Shown: positions 19,274 to 28,263 of the stretch, one piece after another
Position numbering within the stretch: position 1 is the first letter of the stretch
Layout of the letters: each line of letters begins with the position of its first letter
NCBI GenBank assembly: GCA_947374865.1
Contig: CANCDR010000005.1
Coordinates: 85,217-149,216 of the forward strand
DNA from: Oxalobacteraceae bacterium
GTDB lineage: Bacteria; Pseudomonadota; Gammaproteobacteria; Burkholderiales; Burkholderiaceae_D
Length of the DNA: 64,000 bases
Direction: 5' to 3'
Position numbers and translations under genes: made by a program
The notes under the pieces: model-generated
What the model saw: the letters and a program-made list of their open reading frames with translations, nothing else
The model's database searches: none
What the model was told of the DNA's origin: nothing

Positions 19274-20032
19274 ATGATGCCGGGACCAGCGCAAAAAGTA
19301 GCGGCCAAAAAAGTAGCCGCCAAATCGAACGTTATTTATGCGGAAGAGCAACTGGCCTACTTAAGAAAAGATCCTAAAAACGCTTGTCTAGCGTATGGCT
19401 TCGTTTGCAGAGGCGATCTATTGCTTAATAGTCTGATGGGCCAACAATGCAGACTGCGGTGCTACAAGGATTTAGGTGGTGTCTATCGTATTGAAGTTGA
19501 AGAAGGCGCTGGAGACTGGTACATCCCTTATAGGCATGGGAAGGCGTTTTATTGCGATGTGCCCAAAGGGCAGCCGGACGGTACGATGGTCGTGACCTTC
19601 CCCATGAATGGCTGTGCATTAGAAGTCGTTGGGCAGCATAATGCAAATCGTTTTTTTCATGATGCAGATGGCACTTCCATGCCTGCTGGCGATAGAGTTT
19701 CCAAGTTACGTATTGATTATGATGAATATGCCGGAAAAGACCGGGAGGCTGAAAATTATGTGACGAGAAATTCGTTAGTCAAAAATAAAAACATTCGTCA
19801 GCTCGAGCCAGATTTACAGGTTGAGGTTCCTATTTCGGGCTATGACAATTTAGGCAGTAATTTTGAACACACATTAATTTGCATTAAAAGAGGTACTCTG
19901 TGGACGGTCTATCAAACAGTCGTTGCTGCAACAACACTTTGGCGAAAAGGGGATGAGAACGATAGCGGAAAAATTGAATACGCGCATATCAAACAAAGGG
20001 TACCCATCGTCATTGGCATTTTTCAGGATTAG
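19274..20032 (+). CDS. Orphan protein with BLF1/CNF-like Thr-Cys-His deamidase arrangement (putative toxin/effector)
   Basis: 252 residues; no confident family. The core around residues 104-130 reads TMVVTFPMNGC then HDADG, placing Thr108, Cys114 and His129 in order. The Burkholderia lethal factor BLF1, which deamidates eIF4A, has a Thr88-Cys94-His106 triad with an LSGC motif, so the Thr-to-Cys spacing of six is identical; CNF1 has Cys866 and His881, and the Cys-to-His spacing of 15 here equals that. The N-terminus is short, Lys/Ala-rich and has no Sec signal. AAGGA precedes the ATG. The gene is AT-richer than its neighbours and sits alone between rapZ and mutY. A glutamine-deamidase role is inference from spacing; an unrelated Cys protease fold is possible. 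Confidence 0.55.
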   Translation: MMPGPAQKVAAKKVAAKSNVIYAEEQLAYLRKDPKNACLAYGFVCRGDLLLNSLMGQQCRLRCYKDLGGVYRIEVEEGAGDWYIPYRHGKAFYCDVPKGQPDGTMVVTFPMNGCALEVVGQHNANRFFHDADGTSMPAGDRVSKLRIDYDEYAGKDREAENYVTRNSLVKNKNIRQLEPDLQVEVPISGYDNLGSNFEHTLICIKRGTLWTVYQTVVAATTLWRKGDENDSGKIEYAHIKQRVPIVIGIFQD

Positions 20033-20042
20033 CCCCCCATTT

Positions 20043-21146
20043 TTACAGTACGCGCAATAATTTTTTCACCGGCGCCGGCAAGGGTGCATTGTCAATCTCA
20101 TCCGCTGCGAGCCAGACAAACCCGCCCTGCTCGACAACGGCATGCCGATGCAATAAGTTAATCCGGTAGGGCGCCACATGCAATTTAAAATGCGTAAAGC
20201 CATGCGAAAACGGCGGCAGACGTTGATAATCTCGAGCTACACCAAAACGCATCACCACCTCACCCAGCATTTCCTCAAGCGCGGCACTTTCTTCATCCAG
20301 CAGATGGGGTATTTCCGGCAACGACAGTAATCCTCCCCAAATGCCGCTATCGGGCCGCTGTTCAAGCAAGACCCGATCGCCGTCGGTAATGAGGAGCATG
20401 GCGGTATGTTTTTCGGGGACAGTCTTTTTGGGCTTACGTACTGGAAGATCACTCACACGATCGGTCGCCAATGCCACGCACCGCGACTTGAACGGACAGG
20501 CAGGGCATTGTGGTTTGCTGCGCGTGCAAAGCGTAGCCCCCAAATCCATCAGGCCCTGGGTGTAGCTGCCAATATCGTTTTGCGGCAGCAATGCCACTGC
20601 GCGGCGCCATAACAGCTCTTCCACCAGCCGCAAGCCAGGATAGGCATCCACCCCAAAGACGCGCGCAAAAACCCGTTTGACATTCCCATCCAAAATAGCG
20701 GCCCGAGTACCGTAAGCAAAAGCAGAAATAGCGGCCGCAGTAGAGCGCCCGATGCCGGGCAATTCTTGCAGCAGTACCGGATCCGCCGGAAACTGGCCGG
20801 CGTAGTCTTGCACGATGCGCTGCGCACAACGGTGCAGATTGCGCGCCCGGGTGTAATAACCCAGCCCGCTCCAATGCGCCATCACGGCCTCCGATGGCGC
20901 CGCAGCCAGTGTGGCAACATCGGGAAAGCGCTGCAAAAAGCGCTGGTAGTAAGGGATCACGGCGCTGACCTGCGTTTGCTGCAACATGATTTCTGACAGC
21001 CAGATACGATATGCCTCCTGCGTTTGTTGCCAGGGCAGCGCATGCCGGCCATGCTGCTTTTGCCAGGTGATGACGGTGGCCGAAAAACTGGCGTCGGCAA
21101 ATCCCTCGGCATCGGCCGTAGCGGTTTGGTCGATGACACGCTTCAT
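20043..21146 (-). CDS. mutY: A/G-specific adenine DNA glycosylase
   Basis: Removes adenine mispaired with 8-oxoguanine. 367 residues from the ATG at 21146 (GAGG site upstream); the frame is open to 21296, but that extension would lie inside mutM. Catalytic features: LSEIMLQQTQV with the catalytic Glu, helix-hairpin-helix ELPGIGRSTAAAI with the catalytic Asp in AAILDGNVKRVFAR, and the 4Fe-4S loop CTRSKPQCPACPFKSRC. A C-terminal NUDIX-like domain (from about residue 230) recognises 8-oxoG. It lies 10 bases after mutM, so both halves of the GO repair system are co-transcribed. Confidence 0.95.
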   Translation of the reverse strand: MKRVIDQTATADAEGFADASFSATVITWQKQHGRHALPWQQTQEAYRIWLSEIMLQQTQVSAVIPYYQRFLQRFPDVATLAAAPSEAVMAHWSGLGYYTRARNLHRCAQRIVQDYAGQFPADPVLLQELPGIGRSTAAAISAFAYGTRAAILDGNVKRVFARVFGVDAYPGLRLVEELLWRRAVALLPQNDIGSYTQGLMDLGATLCTRSKPQCPACPFKSRCVALATDRVSDLPVRKPKKTVPEKHTAMLLITDGDRVLLEQRPDSGIWGGLLSLPEIPHLLDEESAALEEMLGEVVMRFGVARDYQRLPPFSHGFTHFKLHVAPYRINLLHRHAVVEQGGFVWLAADEIDNAPLPAPVKKLLRVL

Positions 21147-21156
21147 ATCGACGACC

Positions 21157-21978
21157 TCATTTCTGGCACTGAACGCAGTAGAACGTCGAGCGCTGTCCCT
21201 GCTTGATCTGCCGCACCGGCGCCTGACAGACGCGGCAAGCTTCGCCGGGTCGATCATAAACAAAATAATTCTGCTGGAAGTAGCCAGAGCGGCCATTCAC
21301 CGCAACAAAATCGCGCAGCGTACTGCCGCCCTGCTCAATGGCTGCGGCCAGAATTTCGCGGATGGCCTGGGCCAGTTTTTCGTAGCGTGCCAGACCAATG
21401 CGCTGGGCAGGGGTTTTGGGATTGATGCCGGCCTTGAACAAACTCTCCGAGGCGTAGATATTGCCGACACCGACCACGATGTCACCAGACAGCAGTACCT
21501 GTTTAATGTCTTGCCGACGTGTGCGGGTGAGACGGTAGAGCAGATCCGCTGTAAAACCTGCTTCGAGCGGTTCAACCCCCAGCCCGCGCAGCAGTAAATG
21601 ATTTTCGACCGGCCCCTCTTCTTGCGCATGCCACAACACGGCGCCAAAACGACGCGGGTCATGCATGCGCATCAATTGGGCACCGAATTGCAGGTCGACG
21701 TGATCATGCTTGCGCACCGGTGTATCAGCTGGCAGGATGCGCAGATGACCCGACATCCCCAGATGAATAATCAGCGTGCCGTGGGCGAATTGCAGCAGCA
21801 GATATTTGCCCCGGCGGCCAACCTGCAGCACACTGCGTCCACGCAGCAGCGCATCAAGCGCGGGGGGAAACGGCCAACGCAGGCCGGCATGGCGCAATAT
21901 AACGCCGGTGACGGTCTGATCCTGCACGTGCGGCGCAATCCCGCGCCGGGTGACTTCTACTTCGGGTAATTCGGGCAT
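21157..21978 (-). CDS. mutM: Formamidopyrimidine-DNA glycosylase
   Basis: Excises 8-oxoguanine and formamidopyrimidines from DNA and cleaves the abasic site. 273 residues. The N-terminal [13 protein letters not shown] carries the catalytic Pro2 and Glu3; the helix-two-turn-helix region includes [18 protein letters not shown]; and the C-terminal zinc finger is [10 protein letters not shown]...YCVQC. It is followed by mutY on the same strand. Divergent from the TPR lipoprotein gene, with about 90 bases between. Confidence 0.97.
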   Translation of the reverse strand: MPELPEVEVTRRGIAPHVQDQTVTGVILRHAGLRWPFPPALDALLRGRSVLQVGRRGKYLLLQFAHGTLIIHLGMSGHLRILPADTPVRKHDHVDLQFGAQLMRMHDPRRFGAVLWHAQEEGPVENHLLLRGLGVEPLEAGFTADLLYRLTRTRRQDIKQVLLSGDIVVGVGNIYASESLFKAGINPKTPAQRIGLARYEKLAQAIREILAAAIEQGGSTLRDFVAVNGRSGYFQQNYFVYDRPGEACRVCQAPVRQIKQGQRSTFYCVQCQK

Positions 21979-22069
21979 GGCGGGGAATTAAACCTTAATT
22001 AATTAATTTTCTTTCAAGGTGTGCAATCCGTGCCGCCCATCAAAGCTGGGTTGGGCGTAAAATCTGACC

Positions 22070-23986
22070 ATGAACGCCGGCCCGGGAACCACCTTGAAAA
22101 ACCTTTTGCTCATTGTAACCTTCTACGCATTCCTGTCGGGATGTGCCAGCTCGCAGCTGTCTGGCCCGCGGTTAGCCGATCCTCGAGACCCTGTTTCATC
22201 AGGCGCTATGGCATTCAGCACGTCGATTGAAGCGCCGCAGAGTAACGCCGCCGTGCCGATCAGTACTCAGCTCACTACTCAGCTCACTACTCAGATCACC
22301 ACTCAGAACACTACGTCGATCACTGCGCCGATCACCGCAGATTCCGCCACCGAGATGGCCGAAGATCCCTTACCTTCGCTGGCTCTGACAAAAGAATTAT
22401 TATTTAACTTGCTGAGCGCCGAAATTGCCTTCCAGCGCGGTCAATGGCAGGCCGCTTACATCACGACCTTTTCGGCAGCCCAGCAAACACGCGATGCGCG
22501 CATTGCCCGACGTGCCGCTGAAATGGCGGTCGCCGCCAAACAAAATACCGAAGCACTGGCAGCCATCCGGCTGTGGTACGAACTGGCGCCGCATTCGGAG
22601 GAAGCGACCCAATATTTAATCGGCTCCATCGTGCTGAGCGATGACATCGCCAGCGCCCAACCCATGCTGGCCCAGCGTCTGGCCGACGCGCGGCCGATTA
22701 CACGCGGTCTGATGCTGCTGCAAATTCAACGCATGCTCTCACGGGCACAAAATAAAGCGGCCAGCTTTACCTTGCTCGAGCGCCTGGTTGAACCCTACCC
22801 GGACGTCGCCGAATCCCACATTGCGCTCGCCCAAGGCGCCCTGAGCGTCGACGATCCTGCCCGCGCCTTGCGCGAAGCGCAGCAGGCCATGCGCCTCAAT
22901 CCGGATTCCGAGCTGGGTGTGCTGACCTTGGCGCAGGTGGTGGCAGAAAACGATGCGGTCGACCGCATCCTGCGTGACTTTATCAAAGCCCATCCGATGG
23001 CGCGCGAAGTCCGTCTAGCCCATGCGCGGCTGCAGATCGACCAGAAAAAATTTGCCCAGGCGCGTAGTGAATTCGAGGCGCTGCTGGCGCTGTACCCGGA
23101 TGATCTCACCAGTCTGTATGCGCTCGGCGTGTTGGGCTCACAAAGTAATGACGTTAAAAATGCTGAAAAATATCTCACCTTGTATTTGGAAACGCTCGCC
23201 AATCACCCCGACGATGAGCGCGACCCGAGCCAGGCCCTGCTGCTGTTAGCGCAAATCGCTGAAGAGCGCAAAGATATACCCGCCGCACTCGACTGGTTAG
23301 CGCAAATCGAAGGTGGTGCCAATTATGTGTCGGTGCAAATTCGTCGTGCCCAGCTCAGCGCCAGACAAGGCAATCTGGACACCGCGCTTCGCTACCTCAA
23401 CGAAACCCATAGCGAGGTCGAAGCCGAACAAATCCAGCTCATCCTCGCGCAAGCGATGCTGCTGCGCGATGCCGGACGTGTGCTCGAAGCCAGCGCATTC
23501 CTGCAATCTGGCTTGCAGAAATTTCCCGCCCAGCCCGATCTGTTGTATGAACTGGCCATGGTGGCAGAAAAAAGCGCCCATTACATGCTCATGGAAAGCA
23601 CCTTGCGTACGCTGATTCAGGTCGCACCCAATAACCAGCATGCTTATAACGCGCTGGGCTATTCACTGGCCGAACGTAATCTGCGTCTGCCTGAAGCGCT
23701 GAGCCTGATCGAGACCGCCCTCAAAATAACCCCCAATGATCCCTTCATTCTCGACAGTCTGGGCTGGGTACAATACCGACTCGGTAAACTAAAGGAAGCT
23801 GAAGTCGCCTTACGCAGGGCCTATACACTGCGCTCTGACCCTGAAATCGCCGTGCATCTGGGCGAGGTCTTGTGGGCTGCAGGTCAAAAAGAGGATGCAT
23901 ACCGTCTCTGGCACGAGGCCAAGCTTAAAGATCCACAAAACGACGTTCTCAAATCGACGCTGGCTCGCCTGCACGCTGAGCTGTGA
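22070..23986 (+). CDS. TPR-repeat lipoprotein
   Basis: 638 residues. A lipoprotein signal ends in the lipobox LSGC (Cys25). A Thr/Gln/Ile-rich low-complexity spacer (about 65-90) comes from a 12-bp DNA repeat, and the remaining 540 residues form a chain of tetratricopeptide repeats, for example ALREAQQAMRLNPDSELG, EFEALLALYPDDLTSLYALG and ALSLIETALKITPNDPFILD. Such outer-membrane-anchored TPR proteins act as scaffolds. The stop overlaps the lolB ATG by one base (TGATG), an arrangement conserved in beta-proteobacteria, suggesting a link to lipoprotein or envelope assembly. Confidence 0.88.
   Translation: MNAGPGTTLKNLLLIVTFYAFLSGCASSQLSGPRLADPRDPVSSGAMAFSTSIEAPQSNAAVPISTQLTTQLTTQITTQNTTSITAPITADSATEMAEDPLPSLALTKELLFNLLSAEIAFQRGQWQAAYITTFSAAQQTRDARIARRAAEMAVAAKQNTEALAAIRLWYELAPHSEEATQYLIGSIVLSDDIASAQPMLAQRLADARPITRGLMLLQIQRMLSRAQNKAASFTLLERLVEPYPDVAESHIALAQGALSVDDPARALREAQQAMRLNPDSELGVLTLAQVVAENDAVDRILRDFIKAHPMAREVRLAHARLQIDQKKFAQARSEFEALLALYPDDLTSLYALGVLGSQSNDVKNAEKYLTLYLETLANHPDDERDPSQALLLLAQIAEERKDIPAALDWLAQIEGGANYVSVQIRRAQLSARQGNLDTALRYLNETHSEVEAEQIQLILAQAMLLRDAGRVLEASAFLQSGLQKFPAQPDLLYELAMVAEKSAHYMLMESTLRTLIQVAPNNQHAYNALGYSLAERNLRLPEALSLIETALKITPNDPFILDSLGWVQYRLGKLKEAEVALRRAYTLRSDPEIAVHLGEVLWAAGQKEDAYRLWHEAKLKDPQNDVLKSTLARLHAEL
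22265..22336 (+). repeat. 12-bp in-frame minisatellite (six diverging copies)
   Basis: Unit ACTCAGCTCACT twice exactly, then ACTCAGATCACC, ACTCAGAACACT, ACGTCGATCACT and GCGCCGATCACC. It encodes the Thr/Gln/Ile-rich spacer behind the lipid anchor of the TPR protein. The graded decay along the array suggests expansion at the 5' end. Confidence 0.85.
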
Positions 23987-24654
23987 TGCAGCACATAATG
24001 CAGCGCGTGACGCTACTCGTCCCACGGGTCTGCCTGCTCAATGCGCTATTGCGTGCACTAGCGACTGCGCTGCTTTCCGGCTGTGCCAGCCTGCCATCAC
24101 CGCCACCGATCATTGCGCCGCAAAAGTTGACTGCGCCGGTTTATCATGCCGCCATCACGCTCTCCGGACGGCTGTCATTACGCTATCAAAAAGAAGGCCG
24201 CGAGGAAGGTCTGCAGGGCAGCTTTCGCTGGGCGCAAGATCCGCAGCGGGTCAGCATCGATCTGCTTTCGCCACTCAATCAGACCCTGGTCAAGCTGGAA
24301 GTCGAACCTGGCCAGGCGCGCCTGACGGAGGCGGGCAAACCGACCCGCGTAGCCGATGATCTCGATACGCTCAGTACCCAGACCCTGGGCTGGATTCTGC
24401 CAGTCACAGGCCTGCGCGGCTGGCTGCAGGGTTTTTCACTCGTCAACGGTGAGGCGTTTATACTGTCGGCGCCGGGCCAGGAAAAAGTGGCCCCAGTGCA
24501 GACCGCCGATGGCTGGCAGCTGCACTACCCGGAATGGCAGCAAGATACGCAGTCAGGCCAATGGCACCCCAAGCGGATTGAGCTGCAGCGCACGACGACT
24601 GCCTTCGGTCAAATGCGTATTCACCTTATTTTGGATCAATGGCAAACGCCTTGA
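23986..24654 (+). CDS. lolB: Outer-membrane lipoprotein insertion factor LolB
   Basis: Receives lipoproteins from LolA and inserts them into the outer membrane. 222 residues from the ATG at 23986, which overlaps the TPR gene stop; a GTG one codon earlier is also possible. The signal peptide is unusually long before the lipobox LLSGC (Cys near residue 33), so the real start may be a later Met (MQRVTLL). The beta-barrel core shows ITLSGRLSLRYQKEGREEG, QGSFRWAQDPQRVSIDLLS and LGWILPVTGLRGWLQG, matching LolB. Confidence 0.9.
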   Translation: MQHIMQRVTLLVPRVCLLNALLRALATALLSGCASLPSPPPIIAPQKLTAPVYHAAITLSGRLSLRYQKEGREEGLQGSFRWAQDPQRVSIDLLSPLNQTLVKLEVEPGQARLTEAGKPTRVADDLDTLSTQTLGWILPVTGLRGWLQGFSLVNGEAFILSAPGQEKVAPVQTADGWQLHYPEWQQDTQSGQWHPKRIELQRTTTAFGQMRIHLILDQWQTP

Positions 24655-24660
24655 TGAGCT

Positions 24661-25554
24661 ATGAGCAAACACCACCCAGACCCCGCTTCTGTCTCACTAC
24701 GCGATTGCCCGGCGCCGGCCAAGCTCAATCTTTTCCTGCATGTGACAGGGCGACGTCCGGACGGCTATCACCTGCTGCAAAGTGTTTTTCAACTGGTCGA
24801 TTACAGCGACGTGCTCCACTTTACGACCCGATCCGATGGTGCCATCCGACGTACCAATACCATCCCCGGGGTGCCTGAACATACCGATCTGGTGGTGCGT
24901 GCGGCCCGCGCCTTGCAGGCTAAAATACAAATTCGCAGCGGCCAGGTCTGCATGGGCGTTGACATCACGCTGGAGAAAAAAATTCCCATGGGCGGTGGCC
25001 TGGGCGGCGGATCGTCCGATGCAGCTACCACACTGTTAGCGCTCAATCATCTGTGGAATGCCGGCATGACGCGCAGTGAACTCATGCAGATCGGACTCAA
25101 GCTAGGCGCAGATGTGCCCTTTTTTCTGCTGGGCGCCAACGCTTTTGTTGAAGGCATCGGCGAGGAACTGCAGGCCATCGAGACGCCTGCACGCTGGTTT
25201 GTGGTCCTTGAGCCGGGGCTGGTGATACCAACCGCAAAGATATTTAGCGCAGGTCAATTGACACGCGATACCAAAACAGTCAGAATAACGGACTTTTCCG
25301 CAGCTTCAGATAATTTCGGAAAAAATGATTTGCAAGACGTGGTCGTCGCGTTTTATCCGGAAGTTGAACAGGTCATTACATGGCTGGGTCGATTCGGCAA
25401 TGCGCGCATGACGGGCTCCGGATCCTGTATTTTCAGCGCTTATGAAAACGAAGCGCAGGCAGATGAGGTACTGCAAAAGGTACCCGCGCAATGGAAAGCA
25501 TGGAAGGCCCGTTCGTTAGCACGTCACCCGATGGAAGCGATGCTGTCGGCGTAA
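24661..25554 (+). CDS. ispE: 4-diphosphocytidyl-2-C-methyl-D-erythritol kinase
   Basis: ATP-dependent kinase of the MEP isoprenoid pathway. 297 residues of the GHMP kinase fold: [21 protein letters not shown] at the N-terminus (catalytic Lys and substrate loop), the glycine-rich ATP loop [14 protein letters not shown] (~105-118), and the C-terminal [13 protein letters not shown]. It begins six bases after lolB. The product feeds undecaprenyl and ubiquinone side-chain synthesis. Confidence 0.96.
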   Translation: MSKHHPDPASVSLRDCPAPAKLNLFLHVTGRRPDGYHLLQSVFQLVDYSDVLHFTTRSDGAIRRTNTIPGVPEHTDLVVRAARALQAKIQIRSGQVCMGVDITLEKKIPMGGGLGGGSSDAATTLLALNHLWNAGMTRSELMQIGLKLGADVPFFLLGANAFVEGIGEELQAIETPARWFVVLEPGLVIPTAKIFSAGQLTRDTKTVRITDFSAASDNFGKNDLQDVVVAFYPEVEQVITWLGRFGNARMTGSGSCIFSAYENEAQADEVLQKVPAQWKAWKARSLARHPMEAMLSA

Positions 25555-25568
25555 CTCAGAATTCGTTT

Positions 25569-25595
25569 CGCCTTGTGCGGTGTTCACACAAGGCG
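25569..25595 (+). other. Hairpin between ispE and tRNA-Gln
   Basis: Perfect 9-bp stem CGCCTTGTG (25569-25577) / CACAAGGCG (25587-25595). No T-run follows, so it may be a processing site for the tRNA precursor or a weak terminator. Confidence 0.5.
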
Positions 25596-25611
25596 CGACA
25601 AAAGGTTGTGT

Positions 25612-25688
25612 AGGGGAATCGCCAAGCCGGTTAAGGCACTGGATTTTGATTCCAGCATTCGAAGGTTCGAATCCTTCTTCCCCTGCCA
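25612..25688 (+). tRNA. tRNA-Gln (anticodon TTG)
   Basis: 77-base cloverleaf: acceptor AGGGGAA pairs with TTCCCCT, anticodon stem CTGGA/TCCAG around loop TTTTGAT (anticodon TTG), T-arm GAAGG-TTCGAAT-CCTTC, discriminator G and an encoded CCA. The ispE-tRNA-Gln-prs order is typical of Burkholderiales. Confidence 0.96.
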
Positions 25689-25711
25689 TTCAATGCTGCA
25701 CACGCATCAGA

Positions 25712-25740
25712 TTGATGTGAAATAACGATAACGATAAATA
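25712..25740 (+). promoter_or_regulatory. Putative sigma70 promoter of prs
   Basis: TTGATG (25712-25717), 17-base spacer, TAAATA (25735-25740). The predicted start near 25747 would put the following stem-loop at the very 5' end of the mRNA. Confidence 0.5.
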
Positions 25741-25750
25741 TAAATCAGGT

Positions 25751-25796
25751 AAGCCGCCAATTCGAGACTAACGTAAGTCATGAATTGGCGGCTTTT
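25751..25796 (+). promoter_or_regulatory. 13-bp stem-loop in the prs leader
   Basis: AAGCCGCCAATTC (25751-25763) pairs perfectly with GAATTGGCGGCTT (25782-25794), with an 18-base loop, 33 bases before the prs ATG. Only a short TT follows, so it is a weak terminator at best; a 5' stabilising structure or attenuator is more likely. Confidence 0.65.
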
Positions 25797-25827
25797 CAAA
25801 CTTCTTACGTTCTTTTTCAGGATTCCT

Positions 25828-26778
25828 ATGGCAGTCGAAAACCTGATGGTTTTTACCGGTAGCGCTAATCCCGAACTGGCTGCCGGCGTGGCTAAGCAAC
25901 TTAAAATCCCTCTTGGTAAAGCCTTGGTATCGCGCTTTTCCGACGGTGAGGTGGTCGTTGAAATCAATGAGAACGTGCGGGGCAAGGATGTCTTCGTGCT
26001 GCAATCAACCTGCGCACCGACGAACGATAATCTGATGGAAATCATGCTGATGGTCGACGCTTTAAAGCGCGCCTCAGCCGGCCGGATTACGGCAGCGATT
26101 CCCTACTTTGGTTATGCGCGCCAGGATCGGCGTCCGCGTTCGGCGCGGGTAGCGATCTCGGCCAAAGTCGTCGCTAACATGTTGCAACAGGCGGGTGTTG
26201 GTCGGGTTCTGATCATGGATCTGCATGCTGATCAAATCCAGGGATTCTTTGATATCCCGGTCGACAATATTTACGCCTCGCCGATTTTGCTCAGTGATCT
26301 GGTGGAAAAAAATTACGATGATCTGCTGGTCGTCTCACCCGACGTTGGTGGCGTAGTGCGTGCCCGTGCATTGGCCAAACGTCTGAACTGCGACTTAGCC
26401 ATCATCGATAAGCGCCGTCCGAAAGCCAATGAATCCGAAGTCATGAACATCATCGGCGAAGTCGAAGGCCGTAACTGCGTGATCATGGATGACATGGTCG
26501 ATACCGCCGGTACACTGACCAAGGCCGCCGAAGTATTGAAGGAACGTGGCGCCAAAAAGGTCGTCGCCTATTGTACGCATCCGGTGTTGTCCGGCCCGGC
26601 GCTCGAACGCATCATCAATTCGCCGCTGGATGAACTGGTGGTCACCGATACCATACCGTTGACCGCCGCTGCGCAAGCCTGCCCGAAGATCCGCCAGTTG
26701 AGCTGTGCAGATTTGCTGGCCGAGACCTTCAAGCGCATCACCCGTGGTGATTCGGTGATGTCCTTGTTTGCGGACTGA
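25828..26778 (+). CDS. prs: Ribose-phosphate pyrophosphokinase
   Basis: Makes PRPP from ribose 5-phosphate and ATP for purine, pyrimidine, His, Trp and NAD synthesis. 316 residues from [15 protein letters not shown] lies six bases before this ATG, and the 16 codons upstream are not conserved. Signatures: [32 protein letters not shown] (ATP site), the divalent-cation [17 protein letters not shown] and the PRPP loop [13 protein letters not shown]. It lies downstream of ispE and tRNA-Gln and upstream of rplY. Confidence 0.97.
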   Translation: MAVENLMVFTGSANPELAAGVAKQLKIPLGKALVSRFSDGEVVVEINENVRGKDVFVLQSTCAPTNDNLMEIMLMVDALKRASAGRITAAIPYFGYARQDRRPRSARVAISAKVVANMLQQAGVGRVLIMDLHADQIQGFFDIPVDNIYASPILLSDLVEKNYDDLLVVSPDVGGVVRARALAKRLNCDLAIIDKRRPKANESEVMNIIGEVEGRNCVIMDDMVDTAGTLTKAAEVLKERGAKKVVAYCTHPVLSGPALERIINSPLDELVVTDTIPLTAAAQACPKIRQLSCADLLAETFKRITRGDSVMSLFAD

Positions 26779-26790
26779 GGTTTAGAATTC

Positions 26791-26852
26791 ACTTTTACGC
26801 GGCAAAACGCCCCGTAAAAGTTCACAAATCTCCTGGTCGCGGGAGATTTTTT
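26791..26852 (+). terminator. Two consecutive hairpins after prs, the second an intrinsic terminator
   Basis: Hairpin 1: ACTTTTACG (26791-26799) / CGTAAAAGT (26813-26821). Hairpin 2: AAATCTCC (26826-26833) / GGAGATTT (26842-26849), ending in a run of six Ts. Read-through would give a prs-rplY message. Confidence 0.7.
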
Positions 26853-26890
26853 ACCGCCGGCCTCAAAGCCGGCATCATTTGGAGTTGATC

Positions 26891-27496
26891 ATGAAAGTAA
26901 TCGCATTTACACGCACTGAGCAGGGGTCCGGAGCGAGCCGCCGCCTGCGCATTGCTGGCCAAACGCCAGGCATCATTTACGGTGGCACGGCAGCACCAGT
27001 CGCTATCAAGCTCGATCATAACGCGCTGTACCATGCGCTGAAAAAAGAAGCCTTCCACTCGTCGATTCTGGATCTCGAAGTCGATGGCACATCACAAAAA
27101 GTATTGCTGCGTGACTTCCAAGTCCACGCCTACAAGCAATTAGTTCTGCACGCAGATTTCCAGCGCGTCGATGAAAATCAAAAAATGCACGTTAAAGTGC
27201 CTCTGCATTTCATCAATGCCGATATTTCACCTGCTGTGAAATTATCCGCTGCTGTGATCAGCCACGTGATGGCCGATCTGGATATTTCATGTCTGCCAAA
27301 AGATTTGCCCGCTTTCGTTGAAGTCGATTTGTCGACACTGGAAGCCGGTCATTCAATTCACCTGGCCGATCTGAAACTGCCATCTGGCGTGACTGCTATT
27401 GTTCATGGTGATAATCCGACGATCGCTACTGCGTCCATTCCAGCAGGTAAAGTGGAAGCGGCTGCAGAAGCCCCGGCCGCAGCAGCCAAGAAGTAA
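26891..27496 (+). CDS. rplY: 50S ribosomal protein L25/general stress protein Ctc
   Basis: Binds 5S rRNA. 201 residues from [12 protein letters not shown] lies six bases before this ATG, better placed than the ATG at 26879. The N-terminal L25 domain ([41 protein letters not shown]) is followed by the longer CTC-type beta domain ([18 protein letters not shown]) and an Ala-rich tail ending AAAKK. The two-domain form is the TL5/Ctc type. Confidence 0.95.
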   Translation: MKVIAFTRTEQGSGASRRLRIAGQTPGIIYGGTAAPVAIKLDHNALYHALKKEAFHSSILDLEVDGTSQKVLLRDFQVHAYKQLVLHADFQRVDENQKMHVKVPLHFINADISPAVKLSAAVISHVMADLDISCLPKDLPAFVEVDLSTLEAGHSIHLADLKLPSGVTAIVHGDNPTIATASIPAGKVEAAAEAPAAAAKK

Positions 27497-27532
27497 TCAG
27501 AAAATTTCGGTGCAGTTCGCCGAAGCAGAGAG

Positions 27533-27561
27533 GCCCGTCATTCGCTTGACGGGCTTTTTTT
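27533..27561 (+). terminator. Intrinsic terminator after rplY
   Basis: Stem GCCCGTCA (27533-27540) / TGACGGGC (27547-27554) followed by TTTTTTT. Confidence 0.9.
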
Positions 27562-27690
27562 ATGTACGAATAAAAGCGACTCACATGGGCCGCAGCTTGG
27601 TAAAAATACAGCGGACTGGACGGGTTTGCCGCTGGCGGTGATAATTCACGCCACCCTGCCCCTGCATGCCTCACTACGAAGAACAACACT

Positions 27691-28263
27691 ATGCCCATTC
27701 GCCTGATCGCCGGCCTCGGCAACCCCGGCCCCGAATACGAACAAACGCGTCACAATGCCGGCTTCTGGCTGCTCGATCAGTTCGCGCCCGGCGTCTTCAC
27801 GCGTGACAAAGGCCTGAATGCCCTACTGGGAAAAACGCGCATCGCAGGGAGTGATGTTTGGCTGCTCAAACCGCAAACGTTCATGAACCGCTCTGGCCAG
27901 TCGGTCGGTGGATTGGCCAAATTTTATAAACTCGCGCCAGAAGAAATCCTCGTAGTACACGACGAACTCGATCTCGAACCCGGTACGGCGCGCCTGAAAA
28001 AAGGCGGCTCTTCTGGCGGTCATAATGGGCTCAAGGACATCACGGCGGCGCTCGGCACACAGGATTACTGGCGACTGCGCATCGGCATCGGTCATCCGCG
28101 CGCGCAAAACAGTCCGCAGCCGGTGGCCGATTTTGTGCTGCATCGTCCACGCAAAGAGGAGCAAAACCTGATCGATGCCAGCCTTGAAAAAAGTCTTTCC
28201 ATCCTGCCCCTGCTGTGCGAGGGGAAGTTCGATACCGCCATGCTGCAATTACATACCGTATGA
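27691..28263 (+). CDS. pth: Peptidyl-tRNA hydrolase
   Basis: Releases peptides from peptidyl-tRNA dropped by ribosomes. 190 residues. [22 protein letters not shown] holds the substrate Asn and the catalytic His; [16 protein letters not shown] and [20 protein letters not shown] with the second conserved region GGHNGLKDI follow. The stop overlaps the next gene's start (ATGA), so the two are translationally coupled. Confidence 0.96.
   Translation: MPIRLIAGLGNPGPEYEQTRHNAGFWLLDQFAPGVFTRDKGLNALLGKTRIAGSDVWLLKPQTFMNRSGQSVGGLAKFYKLAPEEILVVHDELDLEPGTARLKKGGSSGGHNGLKDITAALGTQDYWRLRIGIGHPRAQNSPQPVADFVLHRPRKEEQNLIDASLEKSLSILPLLCEGKFDTAMLQLHTV

Noticed and set aside
21147..21296. 50-residue N-terminal extension of MutY
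   Set aside because: It would overlap mutM; the ATG at 21146 has a ribosome site and a family-like start.
25751..25796. Terminator for tRNA-Gln
   Set aside because: The stem is followed by only TTTTC (two Ts after the paired bases) and lies just after a promoter-like sequence; a leader structure fits better.
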